Source: Scenedesmus sp. ARA3 (Eukaryota; Chlorophyta; Chlorophyceae; Sphaeropleales; Scenedesmaceae). From it: DNA of 64,000 nucleotides. The notes under the pieces are model-generated. The model was not told where the DNA came from and searched no databases. It saw nothing but the letters and a program-made list of their open reading frames with translations. Position numbers and translations under genes: made by a program. The stretch is taken from NCBI GenBank assembly GCA_004335835.1, contig RWJK01001545.1, positions 160,213 to 224,212 on the forward strand. Reading direction: 5' to 3'. Of this stretch, positions 34,723 through 47,798 are shown one piece after another (the stretch's first letter is position 1; each line of letters begins with the position of its first letter).

Positions 34723-34817
34723 TCTGTTTCCGCTCCGTACGGGGCGTGGTTGCCGATGCCGATGACAAGGTATGGCTTACAAGAAGACTACTATTATTAT
34801 TATTAGTCATTCTGCTT
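34710..34817. mobile_element. Short retroposed (SINE-like or 5'-truncated non-LTR) insertion with target-site duplication
   Basis: AGTCATTCTGCTT occurs perfectly at 34710-34722 and 34805-34817. Between them lie 82 bp (34723-34804) that end in an ATT triplet run, a simple-repeat tail directly abutting the second copy. Identical 13-bp flanks plus a 3' simple-repeat tail are the hallmark of target-primed retroposition. The insert begins TCTGTTTCCGCTCCGTACGG, has no open frame and no recognisable tRNA head. It ends 14 bases from the DUF3054 stop codon. On that gene's strand it contributes TGTAA at 34781-34777, the usual green-algal polyadenylation signal. Confidence 0.75.
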
Positions 34818-34831
34818 GGCTGCGCAAGCAG

Positions 34832-37266
34832 CTACCAGCGCTTCGTCAGCGACATGATCATCTGCAGCCCCTCAAAGAAGCCGCCAGTCTTGTCCTTGCG
34901 CCTTGCTGCTGCCTGCGCTGGCGTTAGCTGCTCCGCCTGCACACACACAAACAAACAAGCAAGTTTGCACAGAAGGGCCACCTGTGCAAGGGCGTGCTGA
35001 ATAGCACTTCAGCAACATTGACTGAAGCTCTGTGCACAGAGCAACCGACACGCATGCACCACCTGCTAGTGTATGAACAGAGTGAAGGCGCTCACTCCAG
35101 TGGAGCAGAGGCTAGCACTGTTGGCATCGCAACTGTCGCAGAAACCAGCCCAGACAGAACCGCAACCTGACACGTCAATCTTGCCAGCTGTACAGGGGGG
35201 CTTCTGGACCAGCATTGCTTGCAGGTGAACGGTTGTGCATTGACCATGCCAAAACTGTCATATTACATGGGGATCAGCCTGGATCCACGCTGTCATACCA
35301 GCTGCCCTGCAGCATGCTGTTGTACTGCTTTGCGCTGACCAGGGAGGTGCAACCTCCCATCAATACAATACAATACTTTGAGGGTTGAAACCTTCCTCGG
35401 GCACAAGCCCAGCGAGCCGATACTCCGCTCATGAGGATTATAGTAATTGTACCCATCAATCTGCTCACCTCTGGGGTGACTGCTGCAAGTGCTGCACGCC
35501 AGCCAATCATGAGCACACTGGTTGCGCCCAGCGCCACATAAATGAAGCTGGCAGCAGGCACATATCCCCTGCAGGATTGGATGCAGCAGCAGGCACAGAC
35601 AGGAGTGAGGCGTAAATTACCTTGCTGCACTCGCAGCTGTGGCAAGCAAGCGCAGGCAGTTTGCTGGCAGCAATAGCATGCAGCCGCAGTGTGTGCCGGC
35701 AGCACGTATGCCGCATTCCACAATCTTACAGCAGAAGGCCAGCCAGCACCATTTGGGCCTGCATCAGAGCGATAGCACCAGCGACAACGCAACACATTGC
35801 TGCTTCAGCTCACCTGCCGATGCTGCGGATGGCAATGCCCAGAGGCACGCCAAGCGCCCATGTCTTTGCCGCTGCTACTGCTGCCGCGCCAGTGTTGCCA
35901 CCCTGGGCCTCCTTGCCGTACCCGCCCAGCAGCGCTCCAGATGTGAACCAGCCTGCAGGACAACGGGAAACAAACAGATAAAGCATTTGAACAATCATGA
36001 CAGGACGTCTCTTGTGGCACCAGTTGGCAGCATGCAGCACACCAGCTGTTTGCAGGAGGCTGTCGTGCACATGCGGTGCGAGCAGCAACTGGCCCGCATG
36101 CTAGAACCGTGCCGCCTCGCAGTGGAGCGCAGACCCAGTCCACAGCTGGCTGTTGCTTCAACTAAGCTTAGCTACATGGCGCATCTTTGCCAACAGCACG
36201 CACCAATGATGAAGGGCAGTGCAGTGAGCACTGTGTCACTGACGCTGAGTGGCTCGCCATGGTTGACGCGCCCCACAGCAGCAAACGCCAGCAGCACCGC
36301 CAAGTCGCCAGCTGCCAGGAGGGCCACACGCCTGCAAGCAGCCAAGGCAGCACCCCAAGCCTTAGCATACGTGTGGCATTGGGACTCCAACTCATAGCAT
36401 GGCTGATGTTCTTTAAAGCTGCCTATTTGTGCCACACACGCGCAAAAGCCACATACGCATGTGCGCCTGTTGGCGTTGCTTACAGGCCGATCAATAGGAT
36501 TAGCTAGCCTGACCACACATACTTGTGTGCTCTTGTAAATGCATCAGCAGAGCAGCATGTTATGCTGCTAGGTTGCAATGGGCAGTGCTGCAGCTGCATG
36601 TGCCCTCACTTTGGGTCGGCTGGGTTGTCGTCCTCTCCCCTGTCCATTGCTGCAATGCCCACAAAAGCATCTGGCCTGTCTTCCATTGCCACCATCTGCA
36701 GCAAGCAGCAGCAGTGATGCAGTTGCAGCTTAAAAAACACAACAAAACACCACCGACAAGTAGCACGCAATTGCGGCGGCATGCTGCCAGCCAACACATG
36801 CATCACTTGCCTGCGCCACAGTCAGCAACCAATACAATGCTTATGACGACAGCACCACCTCTGATTCCATGACAAGGTATGCATTTTACTTTGTCAGACG
36901 AGGATATCATGGCGAGCAGGCGACAAGCCCATGTGCAGTGCTGCCAGCTGTAGCATGAGCCTCGGCACCCTGTGCACATACCTCTACAGGCTGCCCATCT
37001 GGACCCATCATCATGGGACGACCATTAGGCCCCACACGAGGCGGCATCTGCCTCGGAGAAGGCCTGGGCCTGCCACTGGGTCCTGCTGCTGCACCAGCTG
37101 TTTCCCGAGCAGCAGCAGGTGCTGCCGGTGCATCTGCGGGCCTGCCTGATGTGCTGGGTTTGTCAGGAGTTGCTAGAGCGATTACAAGGCATCTGCGGCA
37201 TGGCCTGCTGCTGCCGAAACGGTGCACACTGTGGGGTGCATGTGTCGAGAGGACGAGCGACTGCAT
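34832..37266 (-). CDS. DUF3054 membrane protein, chloroplast-targeted
   Basis: Six exons on the minus strand (37266-36982, 36695-36610, 36331-36204, 35952-35814, 35568-35469, 34936-34832) give 280 residues, all in phase. The N terminus (M-Q-S-L-V-L-S-T-H-A-P-H, Arg-rich, no acidic residues for about 30 positions) is a good chloroplast transit peptide. A Pro/Arg/Gly-rich linker follows. The DUF3054 core starts with A-A-G-D-L-A-V-L-L-A-F-A-A-V-G-R and H-G-E, then L-P-F-I-I-G-G-W-F. It continues A-K-T-W-A-L-G-V-P-L-G-I-A-I-R-S and Y-V-P-A-A-S-F-I-Y-V-A-L-G-A-T-S, giving three to four membrane helices. The basic tail ends M-S-L-T-K-R-W. The family occurs in cyanobacteria, actinobacteria and plastids and has no established function that I know of. 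Confidence 0.88.
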
Positions 37267-37875
37267 GGTGACAAGCTGTTAGAGCAATGTCGGGCAATTG
37301 GCTGTTGTGAATCAAGTCTAAAGTAGATCGCCGCTCACGCCACAGCCTTAGCTGGTTAGATCATGCTACTCAAACTGGCACGTCACCCCTCTAGAACCGC
37401 ACACAAGATCCTGGTCAACTTATGGCGAAAGCACTTCAACACGTATGGCAGAGAAAAAAAATATATGTTCAGCAGCCTCGGGCCGACGGGCGGTGCCGTA
37501 ACGCGTCGTTGACTGCTTGCTCTGCTACAGCCTCAGCCCTGGGCAGGGGCAGGTAATTGGGCAGGTCACACTGCAACGACGATTGCTGCACCACGGCCAG
37601 GCTATCTCAGCTCAATGATAGCCACGGTTTCTTGTTCCACATGCTGTAACTTTCAGGTATTTTCAGGAATGTCAAGGCTCACAACAGCACCAAGGTTTAC
37701 TTCCAGGCTTGGACCCGTCCTTCGCTTCCTTTCAAGCTGAGCAAATGATGGACCCTCTGAGCCATGCCTTTACACAATGGCGAAGCAAGGCCCCTATAAA
37801 GAAACTTGGTGACTCGCACTTTGCGCACTTCAGCAATCAGACGTTACAGTTTGCGCAAAAACCTGGGCACAATCA
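37267..37875. other. Intergenic between CFAP58 (3' end) and DUF3054 (5' end), both minus strand
   Basis: Contains the CFAP58 3' UTR, with a TGTAA on its strand about 30 bases after the stop (37849-37845), and the DUF3054 promoter. The AT-rich run at about 37450-37465 is the most promoter-like patch. No gene seen. Confidence 0.5.
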
Positions 37876-40800
37876 TCATCCTACCGTGCTGAGTGAGAAC
37901 CCTCCCCCTGTGAAGCGCTGCTGCTGCAACTGCTGCTGCTGGCCGCCAGGCGCCGCCTTGCTGCCTGCTGTGCCGCTGCCTGCAGCAGCAGCCCCCAGCA
38001 TGCCCATCAGGCCTGCTGCACTGCCCAGCGCCCCAGCTGCTGCTGCTGCGCCCCGTGCTGCCTCTTTGTCCAGCTGTTCTCGCTTCTTTGCCTCATAGTA
38101 CTTCTTCTTTAGCCCAGCCAGCTCACGTGTAAGCCGCTCTATCTCGTACTTGTACTCCGCAACCTGCGCAGAAAAAAAGCCGCCGGCGACACCCAGCAGC
38201 CATGCTCAAAATGCTGCCCTTGCTAGCAACAACAGATGCTGCAATGCAGCAGCCATGTGATGGTGCTAGGCTGTAGGAATTCAAATCAACTGACATGACA
38301 GCGACACCATGTGCTGTGCCAAGTGCAGCGCAGGTGGCTCATTCGGGCTCTGCGGCTTGCAGCTGATACTTGCTGCTAGCCCACCTGTGCTTGGTACATG
38401 TTGAGCTCTGAAGCCATGGCCTTCAGCTGCTTGGTCTTGTCACGCAAGCTCGCCTGCACATTAGCAAAAACAACAGAACAGCAGCCAGTCGAGAACAGTC
38501 TAGCAGCCCGGCTCACATCAACAGAGCACACTCTGCTCAGTCACGACAGCCAGCAGCTGTTCAGCCAGTAGCACATGCTGGCTGTGTTAGTAAGCTGCAT
38601 GCACGCCGTGGATGCAGTGATCTGATCTCACTACACAGCGCTGGCCTGGCATCCGCAGCAAGCGCCGTCCTACCACACTGATGCCGCACCCTAAGCCCTG
38701 CACCCACTCCATGTGGAGCTGCCACCCCTCTCCCTGCTCTCACCTGGTAGATGCTCAGCTGCTCGGCCACCTCCGGGCCAGGCTGGCGAGCCAGGATGCC
38801 CTTCAGCTCCACATAGAGCTTCTCCTTCTCCTGCAAGCGCACACGAACGAGACACACGCTATCAAACCACACATCCCAGCCAAGTCGGTCTAACTACAGC
38901 GACTGGCGCTGCGATTTGCAGGGTACCCAGGCCTCACACAATGCTGGGCACCCTTTGGCACTGCATGAGAGGGTGACAGCCAGACACGGTGGCAACCATG
39001 CACAGGTTCATGCTACACTCTCTGCCTGCATCCCATTTGCACAACATTTCCTCACCTGTATGAGCAGGTCCTTCTCCACGGCCTCCTCTGTCTTGCTGAT
39101 GAGGCGCTTCTGCAGCGTCTGGATCTTCTGGATCATCTCGTACGTGGAGGGGTCGCTGCCCTCCAGCTTGCGCCACCTGCGGGGCGGAGAGGCAGGCATA
39201 TGTTGATTGATGCTGTAGCAGCACCCAGCACTCCTTACTTGATACACCAGACGTCCCCATGGCTTGTAGCACTAGCAGACGAAGCTCAACAATGCCAGGC
39301 ACACGCTCCTCCATGCATCATGCTACCTCCAAAGAATCAAGCAGCCAACGTTACCCAGCGCAGGCTACCTTGCCACCCTGTGCTACCGCATACCAAGCAG
39401 CAGTCACAGTTCAGCAGCAACCCACAGACGCTACACTACCCATAGAGCAGACTCAACTCAACACCCCCAACATCCACAGTCCTGCGTTGTGCTGCAGACA
39501 CACACGCTGCACTTTGCACAAGAAGCGCGCGCCAACAGCATGTACATGCAGGTTAGACCACCACAACGCTGCCCCGCAGACATACATGCCAACCAGCTGC
39601 ACACACCACCCACCTGTGCACGTTGAGCGGGTTCTCCAGCTCCTCGCCCAGCGCCCGCACCTTGGTGCGCTCCTGCAGCAGCTGCCGGCCAAGGCTGGCA
39701 ACCTGGCGGCCAGCCACCGCCGCAGCAGCAGCAGCAGCAGAGACAGTGCAGCAAGCAGCGTGTCAAGCCGCTTGATACATATAGACATGAGAATTGTGAG
39801 ACGAATGCACAGGCATGCAAAGCAGTTTCGAGGCAGACATGAAGGGGAAGGAGCCAGTGGATGGAAGCTCCCCAGCTGTTTGCTCTTTGCAGCTCACTCT
39901 GCTGCCAACCACACAGCCACCTTTATTGTAGGTTCCCAAACAGATCCGTGGCCGTGCTGCACCGCAGGCTGCCCACACCCCTCACCTCTCGCTTGAGCAC
40001 GTCCACATTTGCCACGCCGGTGCGCAGCACGTGCAGCTCGCGCTTCAGGTCGGCCAGCTTGATCTTCAGCACGCGGATCTCATTCAGCCTGAGGCCAGCA
40101 GCATGCAGACAGCAGCACACACTGTGATTAATGCACCAGTCAATGAGGCAGATCGCAACAAACCCATACTGTCATCAACTGCCTCACCCACCTCAAAGGG
40201 TGCTGGGCATGGATGGATGTAAGCGCAAATACTTGTGCAGCATAGGTTCGCCACTTTCAGCAGCCAGCAGCCGGCTGCTGCCCTCACCTGTCCCTGTACT
40301 GCAGCTGCCCCCTGCTGAGCGTGCTCTGCTGGATCTTGACCTTCTCGTACAGCAGCGCCAGCTCGTCGTTGCGCCGGATGAGCTGCGTGCCCAGGATGTC
40401 GCGCTCGCCCAGCACCAGGTCCAGCTCCTTCTTCTGGCGTACACGCTCTGCAGCACACGCAGATTGTCACGCATGGTATGTAAACGTGTAGTCGAGCAGA
40501 CACAACAGCATTACACTTGAACAAACACATCCATTTCTCGGATTATCATACAGCCAGTAGTGGCCAAGCTGCTGCTGCCGCTGCTGCTGCCTGCGGTAAC
40601 AAATGGCGAAATATCATACGCGGCTGCAGCCTGCACGCCCCTAGCCCCACCTGCGTCCGCCTCCGCCACCACGTGGTTGAGCTTCTCCAGCTGCGCCTTC
40701 TGCGTGGCGATGGCGCTCTCCGCCTCGCCGATGTTGTTGCGGGCCTTGTTCAGCTCCATGCGCAGGCCCTCCTTCTCCTTCTCAACCTGTTGGGGTTGCA

Positions 40801-41529
40801 ACGGCAGGGGATAAACGCATGCGATATGATGTGTATGGGGATGGTGCAGGTGCACTGCAAGCAGAGCTCCGGCAGCCCTGCGCACACAACCCAGCCTGTT
40901 GTAACGTGTGCGAACAGATGCATTGGCAGCAGACATCCTGCGCCTGCTGCGGCATGCCCCCTGCAGCCCAGGCATCTGTCCATATCTGCTGCCTCCAGCC
41001 CCACCCCGCCCACCTTCATGTGGTCAAAGTGTTCCTTGACCAGCGCCAGGTCCTTGGCGCTGAGCTCCTCCTTGAGCTGCTCGATCTGGTGGCCCATGAT
41101 CTTGAACTTGCGCTTCATCTCACTGATCTCGTCCTGCGCGTGTATGTGTGATTGCGTGTGTTTGTGCATGTTTGTGAATGTTTGTGTCAGAGGGGAGACG
41201 ACGATTGCACATACTTTGTTGGACTTGCACTGGTGGACTGTGGCTGTCGTGCAAGCAACGTATGCGCAGCCATGCACCCATGCATATGTACATAGAGCGG
41301 TACGTCTGCAAACCGTGCACACACTCACTTTGTCCCAACACGCTGCGCTCTGCTGGAAAGCCAAGTCTTTTGCGCACCTGTGCCTCAATGAGCGACTTGC
41401 TGTACATGTTGCGATCAGCGCGCACAGCCTCGTACAGCGCCTGCTGCTGCTTCAGGCGGCCGTCGCCGTCGGTGATGCGCTTCTGCAGCTCCACCAGCGC
41501 CACCTCGCGCACCTTCACCTCATCAAGCG

Positions 41530-41586
<57 letters not shown>

Positions 41587-44500
41587 CAAAATGAGATGAT
41601 GGAGCATTGTTTTTGCATGTCACTCTTCACTGTTGAACATTGTGCACTGTGCAATAGGACTGGCAGTGTGACAGCCGCGCCTCAGCACTGCTGACACAGT
41701 TGGGGTGTGCAGCCTGTGCCTGCAGACATTGCCATGCCTCACCTGCATGTAGCGTGCATTTGCCTCACTCGATTCCAGGCTGTACTTCTCCCGCTCCTTC
41801 TCCAACTGCACCAGCTGCTTGGCGCTGCGCTGTGCCTCCGCCCTGCAGTGCAGTAATGTCGACAGCCAAGTAAGTAGCAACACCAACAAGCGCACCTCGT
41901 TACAGCCACCTGTCGCAGCTGGTTACTGCGGCTTGCCAGCATCACTGACGGCCACACTGCTGTGTACATGCATCAAGATCCTTCTTGCACGGCAGCTGCC
42001 CCGTTGCTGCCTCACCTATATGCTGCCACCTCCTGCTCCAGGTTCCTCTTGGTGTTCTCAGTCATGCGAACTAGGTCCACCTGCTTCTGCGTAGCAGAGT
42101 CCGCCTGCAGCAGCAGCAGCAGCAGCATAGACAAGAGCAATGCATTCAACACTCCGCCAGCATACATGCCATTACAACTAAATACAAACTCTTTCAACTC
42201 CTGTGCGGTGCTCCTGTCTGCTGTCCCTGCAGCCCACAAACCTGCCGTCACATTTCCAACCAACTGCCAGCTACACACCTGTGTGCGCAGCTTGTTGAGG
42301 ATGTCGCGCTCATGCGCCAGCTCATCCAGCTTCTTCTGCTCGCTGGAGGCCGCCTGGCGCGCCGCATCGACATCACGCTTCAGGCTGGCCACTGTGGCCT
42401 TGAGCCCGTCCCGCTCAGACTCCACGGCCTCCTTGGCGTCCTCCAGCGACTTCATCTTCTTCATGGTGGCGTCCTTCACCTGCATCAAGCCGCGCCATCA
42501 GACGCAACTATTAGCTGGTAGCTTAGACAGAAAGCAGGCACGTTTTACTTCACATGAGCTGCTGCGCATGCACGGCAGTTTGCATGGCACAATTGTTGCA
42601 GGGTCAGAAGCCAGGCCATGCGCCATATCACTGCAACGCCCCAGCAGTGACTGCTAGTGCCTGCCTCGTTGCGCACATTCTGTACATCGCCTGTGATTAT
42701 ATATCAGCGCAAAAAGGGCACCGAGGTGGGTGTGTTGCACAAGTTGTTCTCATCTCATCTCTCTCACCTTGACCACCTTGGCCATCTCCACCCGCAGCGC
42801 TGCCAGCTCCTCCTCCTTGCCGTGCAGCTCCACCTGCTTGCTGCTGCTGTCAGCCAGCAGCTGCGTGTTGGTGTGCACCGCCTCCTCCAGGTCATGGTGC
42901 AGCTTGGACACCTGCAGCAGCAGCAGCAGCAGCAACAACAGCCTGTCAGCAACCGAATGTGCCATGCAGTCGATATCTTCTAACAGATTACGTTTGCTGT
43001 CTGATATGAAGCAACAACATTACAACACGGCCAAGCCCATTGCAGCTGCATCCCTCACTCGCCTTCTCGCTGAGTGCGTTGAACTCCTTCTGGACCTTGT
43101 CTGTGGCGCCCTTGGCCTCCTTCACCAGGCCCTCCAGGCGAGCCACCTGCTCCTCAGCGCCAGCGATGTCCAGCTGCTTGGTGCGCACCTGCACATAAAC
43201 CAGAAACAGCAGCTGAGCACGGCGTGGCCTACCCATGCCAACCTGCATTTGATGTTCATTGCTGATTGTTTCAGGCCCACCAGCAGCACAAGCCAGGATG
43301 GGTGCATGTAGTCCCACACAGCTCCTCGTCTGGCTGTGTGTCACAACCTGCGTCTAGCCGCCTGCTGCTGCGCCTGCCATGCCATCATATGATGGGGTCT
43401 GACAACACATTATCGGGCGGCCACATGACAAGGTCTGCTGACAAGGCCTGCGCACCTCCATGTTCTTCGCCTCCACCTGCGCCTTGAGGTCGCGCACCTC
43501 CCGCTCCAGCCGCTCACGCCGCCGCCCCTCGCGCTCAGCCTCAGACTTCTTCTCAGCAATCTGCAGGTCAGGATCAGGGGGAGCGCTGCAAGTTTGAACA
43601 GGCATTCACAGATGTGCACATGCGGGAGGCAACATGCTGTGCAGGTGCAGCTGCAGTTGCTTTCGCTGCTGTGGCACGTGCAATAAAGTCGGCCTAACAA
43701 ACTGCCGGGCAATTGCCAATGTGCGCTGCTGCTGCAGCCTGTCTGTTACTCCTGCTGCACTTGCTTGCCTGCAACCTGCAGACAGCAGGTTCACTGCTGC
43801 TGCTGCCAGCTTCGCCTCACACCTGCTGCTTCTGACTGGCAATGTCTGCCTCTGCCTGCTGCTTGTCGGACTCTGCCCTGCGCAGCTTCTCAGCAGCATC
43901 CATGAGGTCTGAGCGCAGCGACAAGATCTGCTCCACCTGCAAAGCATTGCCCACAGCAGGCACAGCACAGCAATGACCATGTTCTTAGGACAACAATTTC
44001 AGCACTTCAAACAGTGTTATTGCACAGGGCTGATGGCTGTGGTGGACCGGCTACCAGCCGCCACTAGGCACGTCAGTTGCAACAGTGGCTGAGCATGCCA
44101 TGTTGCTCTGCTGTTTATGCTACAAGCTCTGCCTCAGCATCGTCCTTGCTTCCACTGGCCAATGCAACACGGCCGGTTGCTCCTGCTTGTGGTCAACGCA
44201 GCTCGTGTTGCCTTGCCCGCTTGCCACACATTCCATGTCACCCAACACCTGCCAGTTTAGCTGCCTGCACGGCGCTCGCACCTGCGCATCCCGCTCGCGC
44301 GCGAGCTCATCGCGCTGCTTCATGAGCTCATTGAGAGTGGCCTCCTCGCCCATGCTGAGCGCGCTGCCTGCCTCAGCCAGGCGGGTGAGGTTGGCGATCT
44401 CTGCTTTGAGCTGCATTATGGCCTCCTTGGCCTTGGCCTCCTGCAGGAGCAAGTGGTCACGGTGTTGAACGGGTGCACACAGGGAGCCACTTGCTGATGG

Positions 44501-45510
44501 GGACATGCACTGCTGCTCAGCAAAGTAGCATTGCAGCTTGCAGGAACAGCTGTGCTTGTGCTGCGGTGGTGCTGTGCTGGCAGAAGCGAGCTGCAGCATG
44601 TGCTGCATGCACGGGACCACTGCTGTCCTGCAAGCAAGCTGCTCTGCAAGATGCAGCGCACTGACGTTGCAGTTGCAATTGCCCGCACCTTCTCATGGCT
44701 GGCATCTACCATCTTCCATGCTTTCTCAATCTCCTTCTTGAGTGCCACAATGGTTTGCTGGTCCTCCTCACTGAGCTTGAGTGCTGTCTGCACCTTTGCT
44801 GCATTACCAACAATCTCTGTGTTGAGCTCCCGGCACTTCTTGACCAAGCGCTTCTCATTGTCTGCAAGGCAGTGGCAGGGAACATGCTCAAGAACTCTGC
44901 TTCAGCAGCCAAGTGTCCATGCACTTGCCGAGCAGCAGCTGCACTGCTCGGACATGCTGCACGCTGACTCAGCCTGAGATGCGTGCTGGATGCTGCAGGC
45001 ACATATGTGCTGTGCATGCTCCAACTTCAGTTTGTACAGTGCTGTAGTAAGCTCTCCCAGCTAAGCAAGCAGCTGCCTGTTTCCTCTGGTGCTGAAACAT
45101 ACACAGGCGGTGTGCTGCTGCTGTCAGCATCAGGTAACTTGCCATGTGACTTCTTGAGGGCCCTGTAGAGCTTTTCATACTCAATACGGAACCTCTCAAG
45201 CCCCTTGTCACTGGCAAGCTCTTGTAACACCTGCAGGTAGTGCCGTGCACAAGCAGACAAGCAACACACAGGGAACAGCAGCCCATTGCAGTGTGCCTGA
45301 CCCTCTCCCGCGTCTGACCGAGTAGCAGCCAATGATATCGTTTTCCAGGCAACAAATCAAAACTATTATATATCAGCAATTGCCCGTGGCATGCCTGTGC
45401 TGGCTCCGACTTACCTCCTGGAAATCTCCCTCGAGAGCGTCGTACGCTTTGCTGTCACCCAGCTTCGAGGCCTCTTGCGAAGCCCTAAGGGCAGCCTGTA
45501 CTCCCGACAT
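37876..45510 (-). CDS. CFAP58: CFAP58 / FAP58 ciliary coiled-coil protein (CCDC147 family)
   Basis: Twenty-one exons on the minus strand, from 45510-45415 (start M-S-G-V-Q-A-A-L) to 38163-37876 (stop), sum to 2,721 bases or 906 residues. Human CFAP58 has about 870. Intermediate exons: 45230-45143, 44861-44689, 44440-44282, 43936-43823, 43560-43456, 43188-43063, 42911-42768, 42479-42279, 42104-42016, 41842-41743, 41530-41378, 41133-41014, 40786-40651, 40447-40288, 40088-39986, 39702-39614, 39176-39056, 38830-38744, 38453-38385. Nearly the whole protein is heptad coiled coil. Recognised stretches include F-R-I-E-Y-E-K-L-Y-R-A-L-K-K-S, L-I-R-R-N-D-E-L-A-L-L-Y-E-K and Y-E-I-E-R-L-T-R-E-L. The C terminus after K-K-K-Y-Y-E-A-K-K is Ala/Gly/Gln-rich. 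CFAP58 is an axonemal protein needed for normal flagella. Introns 2 and 7 have GC donors. Confidence 0.9.
41531..41583 (-). repeat. CTG triplet run at the 3' end of a CFAP58 intron
   Basis: About 15 CAG units on the plus strand, read as CTG on the gene strand, lie directly before the acceptor of exon 12. They occupy the place of a polypyrimidine tract. Confidence 0.9.
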
Positions 45511-47798
45511 GGCTGAGGCACTTGAATTGCCTGCTGTGCTAGGGGCCGTTCATCATCAGGCTGTGCAGTACATTCAAATGAAGAGAGGCACGTTTCACGC
45601 CAGATAATAGCAAGTGTCACCAAAATTAGGCCTAGAACAGCCTGTATAATTCACTGAAGTTCAGGATACAAGCTCATATGGGCAACAGTGCCTGTGGGGT
45701 TTTGGTGACACCACACCTGACCAGACAGACGGCCCTGCCTAGCAGACAAAAGGTCAATTGCCAAGGATTGCCACGACTGACCTGCGCTGCATGTAAAAGC
45801 ATACATTGCAGCTTTCTGGCAATGATAGTGTGTTGCCATGAGTTCTAACCGCAGGAGCATCTTGATGGCTGCAACTTGACTTGCGGAGCACACAGGGTGC
45901 ACTAACAGATGCATGTTTGTGCCTGGTACGCATCACTGCAGGCAGCAACTTTGCAGCCAGCTCTCTGTCTGTTTGATAAGACATCCCATGACCCACCAGA
46001 TGCATGTATACTTTCATCAGTACCCATCACCTAACAGACCCACACGCATCCAAGCATCATCCCTACAAATCCACTGCGTGCAAAGTGTTGGCCTCAGGCG
46101 CACGCGCAACACCTGCTGCTCATGGGCACACTTCCCAATGCACAGCAGTAGCCAGATCCAAAGGCACATGTCAAACCTGGAAGCCCCTTGGTGTGTACGT
46201 TTTACGCTATACAGTACAGGCGACTTGGTCACGCATGACCATGGGCCGTTCCTTCAATCCCTGGCAGCTGCAGCTGCATCACAGATGCTGCTGTCACCCC
46301 TGCTGCGCGCACGACGCCCACAGCACGCGCACACAAGTTCAGTGCGAGTATCCCGGATCAGTGCAAGAAACACACCAGTGGTGCTGATGAAAGCCAATCG
46401 CGTGGCAGTCGACACACATACAAAGCTGGCGCAAGCACGCACAACTGACCTAAGCTAATGCCATGGCATTCACGGGTGCAGCCCATGCACGTACTGTCAA
46501 CAGGTGACAAAAAGGCCAGGGTCAACTACCCACCCCCGGCCTCTCTGTATCTCACACCTCAGGAGGAGAGCGACATAACCACCAACTAGCAGCTTTGCCC
46601 CCATGCACGCAACACAATGCAACTGTTGGTGCCTGCAGCATGTCGCCCCACTAGCACCAGCATAAGATATGGCACATCTCAGCAAAACCAAACACGACCT
46701 GACCTAGACCCTGATGCATAAAACCGGCCTTGATGCTGATCCAACCCAAAACGCAACCATGGTACGACTCATGTCAAGCCACGTGCTCTCACGCAAGAAA
46801 ACGAGAGCACAGCCGAGGTACATGACGAACTCCATAGGAAGTGACCACCCCAAGAAAAGATACAGGGGAAACATGCACATGCCATCACGTGCACATAGCA
46901 AAAAGGCCAGACCTTAAGGCAGGTCTCACGATGCAGTCACATGCTGCTGCCAGGCGGGACACCAGCCTGCACGATAATACAGATACAGTGACAACTGCAG
47001 CCTCGCCAACTGTATAGATACAACTAAAAACACGTACAAATGCATGATGTACGGATACACATGGAGGACAAGCTAGCTAGCTAGCGAAGCCAGCACCGGT
47101 GTCCCCAAAATGAACATCCCTTGAGATGCCCCACATCAATCACCCACCCACCCACCTGTCACTAAATAACCAAGTTTTTACTGTTCGGCACATGGATTTT
47201 GCCCCAGGCCCCAAACAACGATCACATAAAGGGCAACGGCGGCACCTGGCGCACTGAAAAACACACGCTGCAGGGGCAGCAACTGCGACAGTCCAACAAA
47301 GAGCACCAATGCATGGCAACACATGCGGTTCCAGAGACTTCTTCGCCTAGTACGACTACAGCAGGAGCATCCCTCTATTAAACCAAACAAACACGACACT
47401 CAAGCCATGCCAGCAGCTGTGCCAGGCAGCAACACCATTCACAAATCCACAAAGAAGCCCACAGCTGGGCGCCAATGCTGCCAAATGGTACGTGCTGCAC
47501 TGCTGCCTGCAAGCTGTGGCGTCTGTCTTGCACGCCTGTTTTTGCAACAGCCAGCTGGCCACAGTGCCACCAAAGACACTTGCTGCACTGCTGGGATTGG
47601 GTTCAAAGCGTTGCTGCATGAAGGGAAAACCATGCGGCTGTGAAAATACCCAAACACAAAGGACAGACAGTGCCCGGACATAACCACGTGCTGCCGCGCC
47701 ATCCTACAACTGAGCCCCACACCCTGCAAGAATATCCTGCAGCTGACAGCAGCAACAATGCCGGCGCAGCGTGCGAGGTGCGGCAGATGCTGCTCTGC
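45511..47798. other. Intergenic, 2.3 kb, no gene seen
   Basis: Includes the CFAP58 promoter side and the 3' UTR of the RING-CH gene, both on the minus strand. Bases 46500-47450 are C/A-rich with a CTAGCTAGCTAG patch (about 47077) and CCCACCCACCCACC (about 47143). No splice-bounded coding segment was found. Confidence 0.45.
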
